NCBI GenBank assembly: GCA_020435335.1
Contig: JAGQZT010000016.1
Location: 1 to 48,560 of the forward strand
Origin: Flavobacteriales bacterium
Lineage (GTDB): Bacteria > Bacteroidota > Bacteroidia > Flavobacteriales_E > Vicingaceae
Direction of reading: 5' to 3'
Length of the DNA: 48,560 bases
The notes under the pieces were generated by a model, which saw only the letters and a list, made by a program, of their open reading frames with translations, made no database searches and had not been told where the DNA came from. Shown here piece after piece: positions 16,228-23,231 of this stretch. Both the position numbers and the translations under genes were made by a program. Every line of letters begins with the position of its first letter. Position 1 is the first letter of the stretch.

Positions 16228-18821
16228 TATTGCTTGATGATTTTGTGTGCGACGCTGCCTTTGTTATTCATGAACTTTAGCAGGTACACGCCATGGCTTA
16301 ACGTCGACAGGTCTATGGTTTGTTGTTGTTGGGTCACGACACGAGACAACAATTGTTTGCCCATCAGGTCGTAGAGTGCGATGGATGCGTTTTCCAGGTT
16401 GTTGTTACCCGTGTTTATGGTTAACTGATTGGTGGCCGGATTCGGGAAAATGCTCAACTGCTCCAGGTGGTGTTCCTGAACGGTGAGGGGTTCGATTCCC
16501 TCATAGACCCAGATGTTGTCCAGGTAGATGTTGTTCCCGCTTTTATTGTAGGTCTCGAATTTCAGGATCACATCGTTGTTCGCGTACGCTGTAATGTCAA
16601 TGTGTTCGGTGCGCCACTCATGAAAAAATGCCGGCACGAATTGAGGGGAAATCGTGTCCTGCGTTTCGAGGCTGTCGCCACCCACTTTGTAGATGAGGTC
16701 GAAGTTGTTTCCGCAATCGGAAGAGATGTAAACCATGAGCGTATCGGCAATTACCTGATGGATCATGTTGTAGGCCAGATCGAACCGCACGAATAAAGAA
16801 TCGTCGTTAGGAAGCGAGATCCGGGTAGAGATCAGATCATCCAGTTGACCCGAACCGGTGTAGTCGTACATCTGTACAGTAGCGGAATGAGCACCCCAGG
16901 GTAATCCTGCTGTCATGGCCGTGTCCCAGGTTGTTATTCCGTCAGGATTCAAAATCAGCCATTCGGAGCTATCGATGCGCATCAGTTCAAAATCTTCTTT
17001 ATAAGGAAGAGTTGTGTGTAAATCCCGGATGTTGAAACGGAATACGCGCTGGTTGTTGATGTAGTCACATTCTGTTTTGGCCGTGTCTATATCGGCCTTA
17101 ACAATTAATTCGTAGTCACCTGTACTTTGGGCTGTAATCGAAGGCAGGTTCACGGAAGTAGTATCTCCGGAAACCAAGTTTCCACTCCAGGCAAAACTTT
17201 GAGTCGGCTCATTGTTCAGGCGGTAGGTAATGTTAGCTGAAGTGATCGTGCTGTCTCCTAAATTTTTCAGGAGGATTTTAGGGGAGATCATGTTGTCGCA
17301 ACGAATGGTTTCCGTTGGGGATAAGATTTTACTGATGGTCAGGTCGTACTTGAACTGAGTAGGGGGAGCAGGGGTGTAGGTCAACGCCAGCGAATCAAAA
17401 GCCGCTTTTACATCGATCATGCCCATACCGTAAGTGTTGTCTTCACCGGGAATTCCCAGATCGACAGCCGAATAATACAGAGCCAGTAATATTTCTTCAC
17501 CGGTAGCATTAGGGAAGGCTTCCTTAAGGAGGAGAACCGCACCGGAAGCGTGCGGACCGGCCATAGAGGTTCCCTGGTAATTGGCGTAATTGTTCTGGTC
17601 AACAGAAGACCGGACGTTAACACCCGGCGCGGCAACTTCCGGTTTGATGGACAGGGAGCCGGTTACCGGGCAAACGGTTGGACCTCTGCTGGAGAATCCT
17701 GCAATCGGATTTCCTGCGGATTGGGCATTCAAAGCACCGACGGTGAACGTATTTACCAAGCCGGTACTTACATACTGCGGTTTACCGATTGTTGTGTCAT
17801 TCGAACCTTCATTTCCGGCGCTGAATACGTTGGCGATCCCGGCCGCCTCAATGGCATCGAACATCTGGGTGACATATCCGGCGCAGATGCTGGTGTCGAG
17901 GTGTTCGGCAATTCCCCAGGAGTTGTTGATCACGTCGGGAATATCGTTGGTGGTGTTGGTGTCACCATCAGGGTTCAAGGCAAACTGAAACACATCAATG
18001 TATTCAGGTAAAGGTTTGATATCGTTCAGGTTAGTAACGATCGGATCGGCCACCATGAAATAGGCATTAAAGGCAACGCCGATGGTATCACTCGTTAACG
18101 GGTCAAGTCCCAGTACTGTTCCGGCGGTGTGTGTACCATGCGAACCGTTCTTGTCTACCGGAATGGGCGAATCGATTCCGTTCCAGGCTTGGCTTAACGG
18201 TTGGTAATTTCCGAGCCAGTTGTCGGTTAATGCCGGATGGTCTTTCCATACACCGGTATCGATGTTGTAGAGTTTTCGGGCTTTTCCGGTGTAGCCCATC
18301 GCCCAGAGCTTGTGAGCATTGATGGAGATCAAACCAGGTTCGGCAGCTCCCACGGCTTTGGTTACAGTGCCCTTGCTTTCCATGATGTCGATCGGTTTAC
18401 CTGTAAAGTGGTCATACAATTCGATGTAATCGATCTCCGGCATAAAGGCGAGTTGCAGGATGATGTCTTTCCGGGCTTCAATGGTCATCATGTTGATGAC
18501 CCAGAGCGATTGGTAGCTTTTTACTTTGTTGGTGTTTTGGTTCAGGAAATGGATGATACCTGACTGGGTATTGTTTGCCAGTTGCATGGATTTCCGGATA
18601 ACGGTTTTAGCCCGCTCATCTAAACTTACATGCCTGTCTTTTAACTCCTGATTCAAACTGATATGATCTACCTGATCCGCCAGTACGATATTGACTTTCA
18701 GATAATCCTTATTCGATGCTGCGATTAATTGATCATTGAGGCTGTTTGTTAAAGTTGCTGTTTGAGCAAAAGTTAACATGCCGGAAACAAGCAGACACAA
18801 GGCGATAAACGTTCTTTTCAT
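16227..18821 (-). CDS. Subtilisin-like (S8) secreted protease with T9SS sorting domain
   Basis: An 864-residue exported serine protease. The signal peptide covers residues 1-20 and a propeptide-like region runs to about 160. The S8 domain has all key residues: Asp188 (NIDTGV), His228 (GSHGTHTAG), the oxyanion Asn337 (SAGNEG) and Ser419 (GTSMAGP). A CARDB-like or Ig-like region follows, then a jelly-roll-like segment ending YLDNIWVYEG. The type A sorting domain (LSIFPNPATNQLTI to SVAHKIIKQ) is at the end. The start at 18821 fits the signal peptide better than one seven codons upstream. It heads a four-gene operon. Confidence 0.93.
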   Translation of the reverse strand: MKRTFIALCLLVSGMLTFAQTATLTNSLNDQLIAASNKDYLKVNIVLADQVDHISLNQELKDRHVSLDERAKTVIRKSMQLANNTQSGIIHFLNQNTNKVKSYQSLWVINMMTIEARKDIILQLAFMPEIDYIELYDHFTGKPIDIMESKGTVTKAVGAAEPGLISINAHKLWAMGYTGKARKLYNIDTGVWKDHPALTDNWLGNYQPLSQAWNGIDSPIPVDKNGSHGTHTAGTVLGLDPLTSDTIGVAFNAYFMVADPIVTNLNDIKPLPEYIDVFQFALNPDGDTNTTNDIPDVINNSWGIAEHLDTSICAGYVTQMFDAIEAAGIANVFSAGNEGSNDTTIGKPQYVSTGLVNTFTVGALNAQSAGNPIAGFSSRGPTVCPVTGSLSIKPEVAAPGVNVRSSVDQNNYANYQGTSMAGPHASGAVLLLKEAFPNATGEEILLALYYSAVDLGIPGEDNTYGMGMIDVKAAFDSLALTYTPAPPTQFKYDLTISKILSPTETIRCDNMISPKILLKNLGDSTITSANITYRLNNEPTQSFAWSGNLVSGDTTSVNLPSITAQSTGDYELIVKADIDTAKTECDYINNQRVFRFNIRDLHTTLPYKEDFELMRIDSSEWLILNPDGITTWDTAMTAGLPWGAHSATVQMYDYTGSGQLDDLISTRISLPNDDSLFVRFDLAYNMIHQVIADTLMVYISSDCGNNFDLIYKVGGDSLETQDTISPQFVPAFFHEWRTEHIDITAYANNDVILKFETYNKSGNNIYLDNIWVYEGIEPLTVQEHHLEQLSIFPNPATNQLTINTGNNNLENASIALYDLMGKQLLSRVVTQQQQTIDLSTLSHGVYLLKFMNNKGSVAHKIIKQ

Positions 18822-18839
18822 AGGTTCTGGTTTGAGTTT

Positions 18840-18847
18840 CAAATATA
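18840..18847 (-). promoter_or_regulatory. -7 promoter box of the subtilase operon
   Basis: TATATTTG on the minus strand matches TAnnTTTG and lies 18 bases before the subtilase ATG. No clear -33 TTG is seen at the usual distance. Confidence 0.5.
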
Positions 18848-18936
18848 CTCAATTCTCCAGCTTTACCATTTTATCGATGTTGATTTGTTGCTTTTGGCAC
18901 AGCTTTTGAAACTGACGTTAAAAAAAACGAAGCATT

Positions 18937-19455
18937 ATGAAAAAGTTGAAGTGGATAGCAAGTATGATGCTCCCCCTGTTTTTTGCGAGTTGCATCATCG
19001 TAGACAATACGCCCGGGCCAAGAGGCAGAGACGGCCTCTCGTTTTTCGGAGTGGATTATGAACACCAGGCGCCCTACAGTTATTGGGATAACAATTCGGC
19101 AGTGCCGTATAATCCTGCTTTGGGTCACTATTACCAAACGAGACCGGGTGTTTATAACTTTGAATACTTTATCAATGCCTATGATTACTGGTATGGCACC
19201 TACGAAGTGTGGTATAATCCGGGAGGACCGGGAGGACCGCATGGCGAACCGGGATATGATGGAAGAGATGAGTACCTGATGTTAATTTGTGATCCGAACG
19301 GTTTTCACGAGCATCGTGATAACTACAGAATCCCGGATAATGAAGTACTTGTCATTGAGAAAAATGAAGGGACATTGAATTTTAAATTGACCATACAGAA
19401 AGGCAACATACTAACCCGGACGGCACAGCAGCCGAAGTATAAAAGAGATTCATGA
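18937..19455 (+). CDS. Lipoprotein with collagen-like Gly-Pro stretches
   Basis: A 172-residue lipoprotein: the signal peptide ends in the lipobox LFFASC. Directly after the Cys comes TPGPRGRDG, and a second Gly-x-y stretch GGPGGPHGEPGYDG lies near residues 98-111. Between them is a region very rich in Tyr, Trp and Asn (SYWDNNSAVPYNP, NAYDYWYGTYEVWYNPG). The last ~60 residues look like one small beta domain (DNEVLVIEKNEGTLNFKLTI). I recognise no family. The collagen-like parts are too short for a triple helix. It is transcribed alone, divergent from the subtilase operon. Confidence 0.72.
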   Translation: MKKLKWIASMMLPLFFASCIIVDNTPGPRGRDGLSFFGVDYEHQAPYSYWDNNSAVPYNPALGHYYQTRPGVYNFEYFINAYDYWYGTYEVWYNPGGPGGPHGEPGYDGRDEYLMLICDPNGFHEHRDNYRIPDNEVLVIEKNEGTLNFKLTIQKGNILTRTAQQPKYKRDS

Positions 19456-19484
19456 AGCTTTTAGTGTAAGTTAGGTGAGTGATT

Positions 19485-19507
19485 GGGGCGCAGCAATGCG
19501 CCCCTTT
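19485..19507 (+). terminator. GC-rich hairpin terminator after the lipoprotein gene
   Basis: Perfect 8-bp stem GGGGCGCA / TGCGCCCC closed by the GNRA tetraloop GCAA, followed by a short TTT. It lies between convergent genes. The weak T-run makes it a less typical terminator. Confidence 0.6.
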
Positions 19508-19513
19508 CCATTG

Positions 19514-19786
19514 TTATAAGGAAATGATCCCTTCAATCTTTTCGGCCTGTTGATAGACTGAAATAATGGACTCGGCGGAAAGCATGACCTCTTTCGCCGT
19601 GATGCTGATGTATTTATTGGTTTTGGATTGATGAGTGGTTATTTCTGCGGTCTCACCGAACAACGCCTCAACCATCGCCAGCCTCCGGTTATCGGCGGGG
19701 ATGATGAATTTAAACATGTACAACAGGGGGAAACTATGCTGTTCCTCCAGTTGAGTTCTTAGCTTGCTATAAAAATCTTCCTTCAC
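19514..19786 (-). CDS. DUF493 (YbeD-like) family protein
   Basis: A 90-residue cytosolic protein. The sequence follows the DUF493 fold: SFPLLYMFKFIIPADN as the first strand, then a helix, and a C-terminal HQSKTNKYISITAKEVMLS ending with a helix (SIISVYQQAEKIEGI). In E. coli YbeD sits near the lipoate genes; the biochemical role is not established. Its promoter box TAGTTTTG is at 19804..19811. It is followed on the other strand by the lipoprotein terminator. Confidence 0.88.
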   Translation of the reverse strand: MKEDFYSKLRTQLEEQHSFPLLYMFKFIIPADNRRLAMVEALFGETAEITTHQSKTNKYISITAKEVMLSAESIISVYQQAEKIEGIISL

Positions 19787-19803
19787 CTGCAGTAATTTAA
19801 CTG

Positions 19804-19811
19804 CAAAACTA
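19804..19811 (-). promoter_or_regulatory. -7 promoter box of the DUF493 gene
   Basis: TAGTTTTG on the minus strand matches TAnnTTTG and ends 17 bases before the DUF493 start. It lies just downstream of the stop of the 32-residue membrane peptide gene. Confidence 0.45.
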
Positions 19812-19817
19812 GGAAAA

Positions 19818-19916
19818 TTACTCTACGGAGTTGATGATTTTAACGGCACAAAACCCGATGGCAAATAAAAAAGACACAACGGCTAATCCAATGGCTAATA
19901 ATTCAAATGCTCCCAT
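19818..19916 (-). CDS. Putative 32-residue single-helix membrane peptide
   Basis: A short open frame that starts with ATG at 19914-19916 and ends with TAA at 19818. The peptide begins MGAFELLAIGLAVVSFLFAI and ends in KIINSVE. It has one hydrophobic helix of about 22 residues, a short acidic N-terminus and a Lys right after the helix, the layout of small inner-membrane proteins. It lies 31 bp upstream of the DUF493 gene on the same strand, with an AT-rich leader. No similar named family comes to mind. Composition strongly favours a real membrane peptide over chance, but expression is unproven. Confidence 0.5.
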   Translation of the reverse strand: MGAFELLAIGLAVVSFLFAIGFCAVKIINSVE

Positions 19917-20047
19917 GATGTAAAATTTTAAGGTTTCGACTAAAGTAAAGGGTTTATTCCCTGCAGAACATGATTCAGGTTAGGATGAAATATGATAAAT
20001 GTCAGTTTTTGTGGAAATCTGGCGACGGATGTTTTTAGCGATTCATC

Positions 20048-20068
20048 AAACAAAAATGAGCTTACTCA
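20048..20068. repeat. Collapsed copy of the tRNA-Leu terminator sequence
   Basis: AAACAAAAATGAGC followed directly by TTACTCA repeats the two flanks of the hairpin at 20185..20218 with the inner part missing. It looks like a duplicate that lost its loop. The rest of 19917..20184 shows no gene I can support. Confidence 0.5.
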
Positions 20069-20184
20069 GTTCCTGAATGGAGTTGCTTTTAGATGAGATG
20101 AGGGTCTGCTTCGCAGCTGCCCAACTGCTGGTCAAGGTCAAAATAAAACCACTGCATGCTGCGCATACCATCCATTTCTTCGTA

Positions 20185-20218
20185 AACAAAAATGAGCAAG
20201 CTCTTTTTGCTTACTCAT
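20185..20218 (-). terminator. Rho-independent terminator of tRNA-Leu
   Basis: On the minus strand the stem ATGAGTAAGC / GCTTGCTCAT (one mismatch) with a 7-base loop is followed by TTTTTGTTT. It is 31 bases downstream of the tRNA-Leu 3' end. Confidence 0.8.
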
Positions 20219-20249
20219 CCATGTCTATCCAGGTGGTTTTATTCTCTGG

Positions 20250-20331
20250 TACCTGAGATGGGAGTCGAACCCACACGTCTTGCGACACACGGCCCTCAAC
20301 CGTGCCTGTCTACCAATTCCAGCACTCAGGT
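20250..20331 (-). tRNA. tRNA-Leu (GAG)
   Basis: An 82-base tRNA with acceptor stem ACCTGAG / CTCAGGT and discriminator A. The D-arm contains GGAATTGGTAGAC, typical of tRNA-Leu. The anticodon stem CACGG / CCGTG closes loop TTGAGGG, giving anticodon GAG. A long variable arm (TGTCGCAAGACGTG) confirms the class II type. The T-arm reads GGGTTCGACTCCC. CCA is not encoded. A weak -7-like box (TATATTCG) lies at 20342..20349. Confidence 0.97.
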
Positions 20332-20361
20332 AAATTCGGTGCGAATATACTTTAAAAAAAT

Positions 20362-20407
20362 AAAAGCACCTCGTATTTGAAGTGCTTTTTGTGACCTGGC
20401 TGGGGCT
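20362..20407. repeat. Duplicated terminator plus tRNA-Lys 3' end (scar copy)
   Basis: This 46-bp block repeats 20480..20524 with two differences. It contains the hairpin AAAAGCAC / GTGCTTTT and then GTGACCTGGCTGGGGCT, the reverse complement of the 3' end of tRNA-Lys, but no tRNA body follows. It is the free copy of a direct repeat whose other copy belongs to the intact tRNA-Lys. Between them, inverted heptamers TACCGGT (20408..20414) and ACCGGTA (20433..20439) open a 72-bp unique segment. Confidence 0.85.
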
Positions 20408-20479
20408 TACCGGTATTCCGCTGGTCGCTTCAACCGGTACAGGCTTCTCGCCGAGAAATTCTAATGCTTTATAAATAAA

Positions 20480-20506
20480 AAAAGCACCTCGTGTTTGAAG
20501 TGCTTT
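20480..20506 (-). terminator. Rho-independent terminator of tRNA-Lys
   Basis: Stem AAAAGCAC / GTGCTTTT with an 11-base loop, followed on the minus strand by a T-rich run. It starts three bases after the tRNA-Lys 3' end and forms part of the direct repeat shared with 20362..20407. Confidence 0.8.
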
Positions 20507-20508
20507 TG

Positions 20509-20581
20509 TGACCTGGCTGGGGCTCGAACCCAGGACCCTATCATTAAAAGTGATATGCTCTACCAGCTGAGCTACCAAGTC
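20509..20581 (-). tRNA. tRNA-Lys (TTT)
   Basis: A 73-base tRNA: acceptor GACTTGG / CCAGGTC with one G-T pair and discriminator A. The D-arm is AGCTCAGCTGGTAGAGC. The anticodon stem TATCA / TGATA surrounds loop CTTTTAA (anticodon TTT), and the T-arm is CTGGGTTCGAGCCCCAG. CCA is not encoded. It has a promoter at 20600..20629 and its own terminator. Confidence 0.97.
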
Positions 20582-20599
20582 ATTCCTTAAAAAGGAGTG

Positions 20600-20629
20600 C
20601 AAATATAACAGTACTTTTCAAATACCAAA
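20600..20629 (-). promoter_or_regulatory. Promoter of tRNA-Lys
   Basis: On the minus strand a TTTG at 20626..20629 and TATATTTG at 20600..20607 are 18 bases apart, close to the TTTG-N19-TAnnTTTG consensus of Bacteroidota. The predicted start is about 14 bases before the mature tRNA. Confidence 0.7.
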
Positions 20630-20683
20630 AACTTTTAAGTGTATTTTTTGCAAGTTATTGTTAATGGCCGAATGATCAGGGAT

Positions 20684-21847
20684 TTACTCCATAATCGGGC
20701 ACCTTTCGAAGGGCTTGCTTCGGTCGAAGAGGTAGCGGTATGTTGCATAGCTCCGGTATACCGTAGCACCTAAATTCTCGCAGATTTTCAGCATTTTGGG
20801 ATTGAAATCGCCAATCCAGGTTAATACGGTCTCCGAATACCGGCCAAGTGAAACAACATGGTCTTCCGCCCATTTGATCATGGCTGCTTCCACACCTTTG
20901 CCCTGAAACTTCCGGTCGACACCGAATACAATCCCGACCATGGTTTGGGGAGTTCTCCGCCATTTGTGATAAAGGAAAATCAACTTTCCCCACCAGTTCA
21001 AATTGCCGTTCACATACCTGAAGATCTCATTCAGTTCGGGAATATTGACATAAAAAGCGATGGGCTTGTTGTTGTAGAACACAAATATGATGATCTCCTT
21101 ATCGAATACGGGTTGGAGTTGTTTGACAATTTTCATGGCGGTTTTCGTATTCATATCCTGAAAATTATTGTGTCCTCCCCAGGCATTGTTGTATACTTCC
21201 CTGAAATTCATGGCAATGTCTTCAATACTCATACCTTGTGCATTTCGGATAGCATATCCCTTCCGGCTCATAATGCGCTCACTTTTCTCCACAAAAGAGT
21301 CCTGCACCGGAATGCCTGTTTTCCTTTTGTACATGTATTGATTGTAGTAAACCTGAAATCCGTAGTCCTCAAAAAAAGTATGGTAATAAGGAGGATTATA
21401 ATTCATGCCATAACTGTTCGGGTCGGTAAAGTTTTCGGTTAATAGTCCCCAAAACATATTTTTCTCTCCAAAGTTGATCGGTCCGTCCATCGCTTCCATG
21501 CCCTGTTCCTGTAGCCAGTCTTTGGCTGTGTCAAACAATTTAAAAGCGGCTTCCCGGCTGTCGATGCATTCGAAAAAACCAATGCCTCCCGTCGGTTGTT
21601 CAAAAGTGTTGGCAGTGGCATAATCGATAAAGGCTGCTATGCGGCCTATTGTTTGCTCGTTAGCATCTTGCAGAATCCAGCGGATGATCTTGCCATTGGC
21701 ATGTGCCTTGTTCTGCTGCGGGTCAAAAACTTTTTCGATGTCTTGCTTGAGATGGGGAATCCAGTTGGGGTCGTTTTGGTAGATTTTCCAGGGGAGGTCG
21801 GTGAATTCTTTTTTTGTTGTGTCGTCTACTACTTGTTTAATTTGCAT
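20684..21847 (-). CDS. GNAT-like conserved protein (YghO-type)
   Basis: A 387-residue soluble protein. It belongs to a conserved family usually annotated as hypothetical or GNAT acetyltransferase-like, related to E. coli YghO. Family-typical stretches are DLPWKIYQNDPNWIPHLKQD at the N-terminus, MDGPINFGEKNMFWGLL near the middle, and a C-terminal GNAT-like region with GIVFGVDRKFQGKGVEAAMI and ETVLTWIGDFNPKMLKICENL. The acyl-CoA-binding pattern (R/Q-x-x-G-x-G/A) is represented by the QGKGVE segment. The substrate is unknown. It is divergent from the SDR gene. Confidence 0.8.
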   Translation of the reverse strand: MQIKQVVDDTTKKEFTDLPWKIYQNDPNWIPHLKQDIEKVFDPQQNKAHANGKIIRWILQDANEQTIGRIAAFIDYATANTFEQPTGGIGFFECIDSREAAFKLFDTAKDWLQEQGMEAMDGPINFGEKNMFWGLLTENFTDPNSYGMNYNPPYYHTFFEDYGFQVYYNQYMYKRKTGIPVQDSFVEKSERIMSRKGYAIRNAQGMSIEDIAMNFREVYNNAWGGHNNFQDMNTKTAMKIVKQLQPVFDKEIIIFVFYNNKPIAFYVNIPELNEIFRYVNGNLNWWGKLIFLYHKWRRTPQTMVGIVFGVDRKFQGKGVEAAMIKWAEDHVVSLGRYSETVLTWIGDFNPKMLKICENLGATVYRSYATYRYLFDRSKPFERCPIME

Positions 21848-21852
21848 TTAGC

Positions 21853-21860
21853 TATCTTTG
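21853..21860 (+). promoter_or_regulatory. -7 promoter box of the SDR-aroK operon
   Basis: TATCTTTG matches TAnnTTTG, with a TTG at 21834..21836, 16 bases upstream. Transcription from here would start about 35 bases before the chosen ATG at 21901. Confidence 0.5.
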
Positions 21861-21900
21861 CCCGCAAAGGTCAGCATTATATTACGATATGCATCATGAT

Positions 21901-22707
21901 ATGAGAAATAAAGTGGTTATCATTACCGGTGCTTCTTCCGGAATCGGAGAGGCTTGTGCCCTGGCATTTGCCGATCAGGGCGCTCATGTTGTGCTGGCCG
22001 CCAGAAATGCAGAACGCTTAAATGCAGTGAAACAATCCATCGCACAAAAAGGTGTGGAGTCGTTAGCTGTAGCGTGTGATGTGTCCGTGAAATCGGATTG
22101 TGAGAAACTGGTGAACGAAACGGTCAGTCAATTCGGCCGCATCGATGTGCTGGTGAACAATGCCGGAATTTCCATGAGGGCCCTGTTCAACGATATGAAC
22201 CTGGATGTTTTGGAACAGGTTATGGCCATTAACTTCTACGGAACGGTCTACTGCACCAAATATGCCCTGCCTTATTTACTGAAAAGCAAAGGCTCGGTGG
22301 TTGGAGTATCCTCCATTGCAGGGTATGTCGGACTACCTGCACGGACAGGTTATTCGGCTTCCAAGTATGCCATGCAGGGATTTCTGGATGCGCTACGGAC
22401 TGAGAATTTAAAAACCGGCCTTCATGTTATGGTGGCTTGTCCGGGATTCACGGCCTCGAACATCCGGAACACGGCTTTATCGGCTGACGGAAGTGCGCAA
22501 GGAGAAAGCCCGAGGAACGAAGGCAAGATGATGACTGCCGAAGAGGTGGCTCAACGGATTGTGCAGGGGGTTCAAAAACGAAAACGAACCATCATCATGA
22601 CCGGCGAAGGGAAACTGGCCGTATTTCTCGGCAAGTTGTTTCCGAAGTTCGTCGAGAAGCAAGTCTACAACAAAATGGCCAAGGAGCCGGATAGTCCGAT
22701 CAAGTAA
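21901..22707 (+). CDS. Short-chain dehydrogenase/reductase
   Basis: A 268-residue classical SDR with complete motifs: cofactor-binding GASSGIG (residues 10-16), NNAG (86-89), catalytic Ser138, Tyr151 and Lys155 (YSASK). ARN after strand two suggests NADP(H) preference through the Arg. A C-terminal basic stretch and the segment KLAVFLGKLFPKFVEKQVY resemble membrane-associated SDRs (DHRS7-like or YqjQ-like), so the substrate may be lipid-like. The first ATG at 21889 is possible; 21901 was chosen by fit to the family. Shikimate kinase follows 2 bp later. Confidence 0.9.
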   Translation: MRNKVVIITGASSGIGEACALAFADQGAHVVLAARNAERLNAVKQSIAQKGVESLAVACDVSVKSDCEKLVNETVSQFGRIDVLVNNAGISMRALFNDMNLDVLEQVMAINFYGTVYCTKYALPYLLKSKGSVVGVSSIAGYVGLPARTGYSASKYAMQGFLDALRTENLKTGLHVMVACPGFTASNIRNTALSADGSAQGESPRNEGKMMTAEEVAQRIVQGVQKRKRTIIMTGEGKLAVFLGKLFPKFVEKQVYNKMAKEPDSPIK

Positions 22708-22709
22708 AG

Positions 22710-23231
22710 GTGTCTTACCCCGAAAAAATATTCTTAACCGGTTTTATGGGAAGTGGAAAATCCACGCTCGGAAAAAAACTGGCAGCCAAGCTGAACCGCC
22801 CCTTTTTCGACCTGGATGCGGAACTGGAAAAGGCTGCCTCCATGCCGGTCTCAGCGATCTTCGATCAATTAGGGGAAGTGCATTTCCGGGAGATGGAACA
22901 ACAACTTTTGCGTAAGCTTACAGCCGGAAATCAGGAGTTTGTGATGGCCCTGGGAGGAGGTACGCCTTGTTTTTATGATAACATGGCGTTTATTAATGAA
23001 TCGGGAGTATCGATTTACCTGAAGTATAATGCCGGGATGCTCTATTCCCGGTTGAAGTCGGCAAAGGCATCAAGACCCCTGCTGAGCGGTAAGCCGGATA
23101 AAGACCTGGAAGAATATATTGTAGAGAAACTGGCCGAACGCGAGCCGGTTTATGGTCAGAGTAAATTGATTGTTGAGGATGTGAACCTGTCTGCAGAAAA
23201 GGTGATTGTTTTGTTAGAGGAGCTTGTATAG
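22710..23231 (+). CDS. aroK: Shikimate kinase
   Basis: A 173-residue cytosolic enzyme that phosphorylates shikimate at O3 in aromatic amino acid synthesis. It has the P-loop GFMGSGKST (residues 11-19), the shikimate-binding Asp pair in FFDLDAE (34, 36), Arg60 in HFREME, the GGGT turn (82-85) and the lid Arg in ASRPLL. The start is GTG at 22710, two bases after the SDR stop; no in-frame ATG gives a complete N-terminus. It is probably translated by reinitiation. Its last 18 bases overlap the convergent SirB1-like gene. Confidence 0.96.
   Translation: MSYPEKIFLTGFMGSGKSTLGKKLAAKLNRPFFDLDAELEKAASMPVSAIFDQLGEVHFREMEQQLLRKLTAGNQEFVMALGGGTPCFYDNMAFINESGVSIYLKYNAGMLYSRLKSAKASRPLLSGKPDKDLEEYIVEKLAEREPVYGQSKLIVEDVNLSAEKVIVLLEELV

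Noticed and set aside
20089-20175. A 28-residue minus-strand frame starting MDGMRSMQWFYFDL
   Set aside because: It lies immediately after the tRNA-Leu terminator with no promoter box and has no membrane or signal character. It is possibly a gene fragment, but not supported.
20225-20602. An open frame of about 125 codons on the minus strand across both tRNA genes
   Set aside because: It reads straight through two complete tRNAs and their terminators, and its sequence is explained by tRNA and repeat structure.
20858-21442. A long + strand frame (about 194 codons) opposite the GNAT-like gene
   Set aside because: It is fully inside the minus-strand gene, lacks any recognisable motif, and the minus frame has clear family segments.
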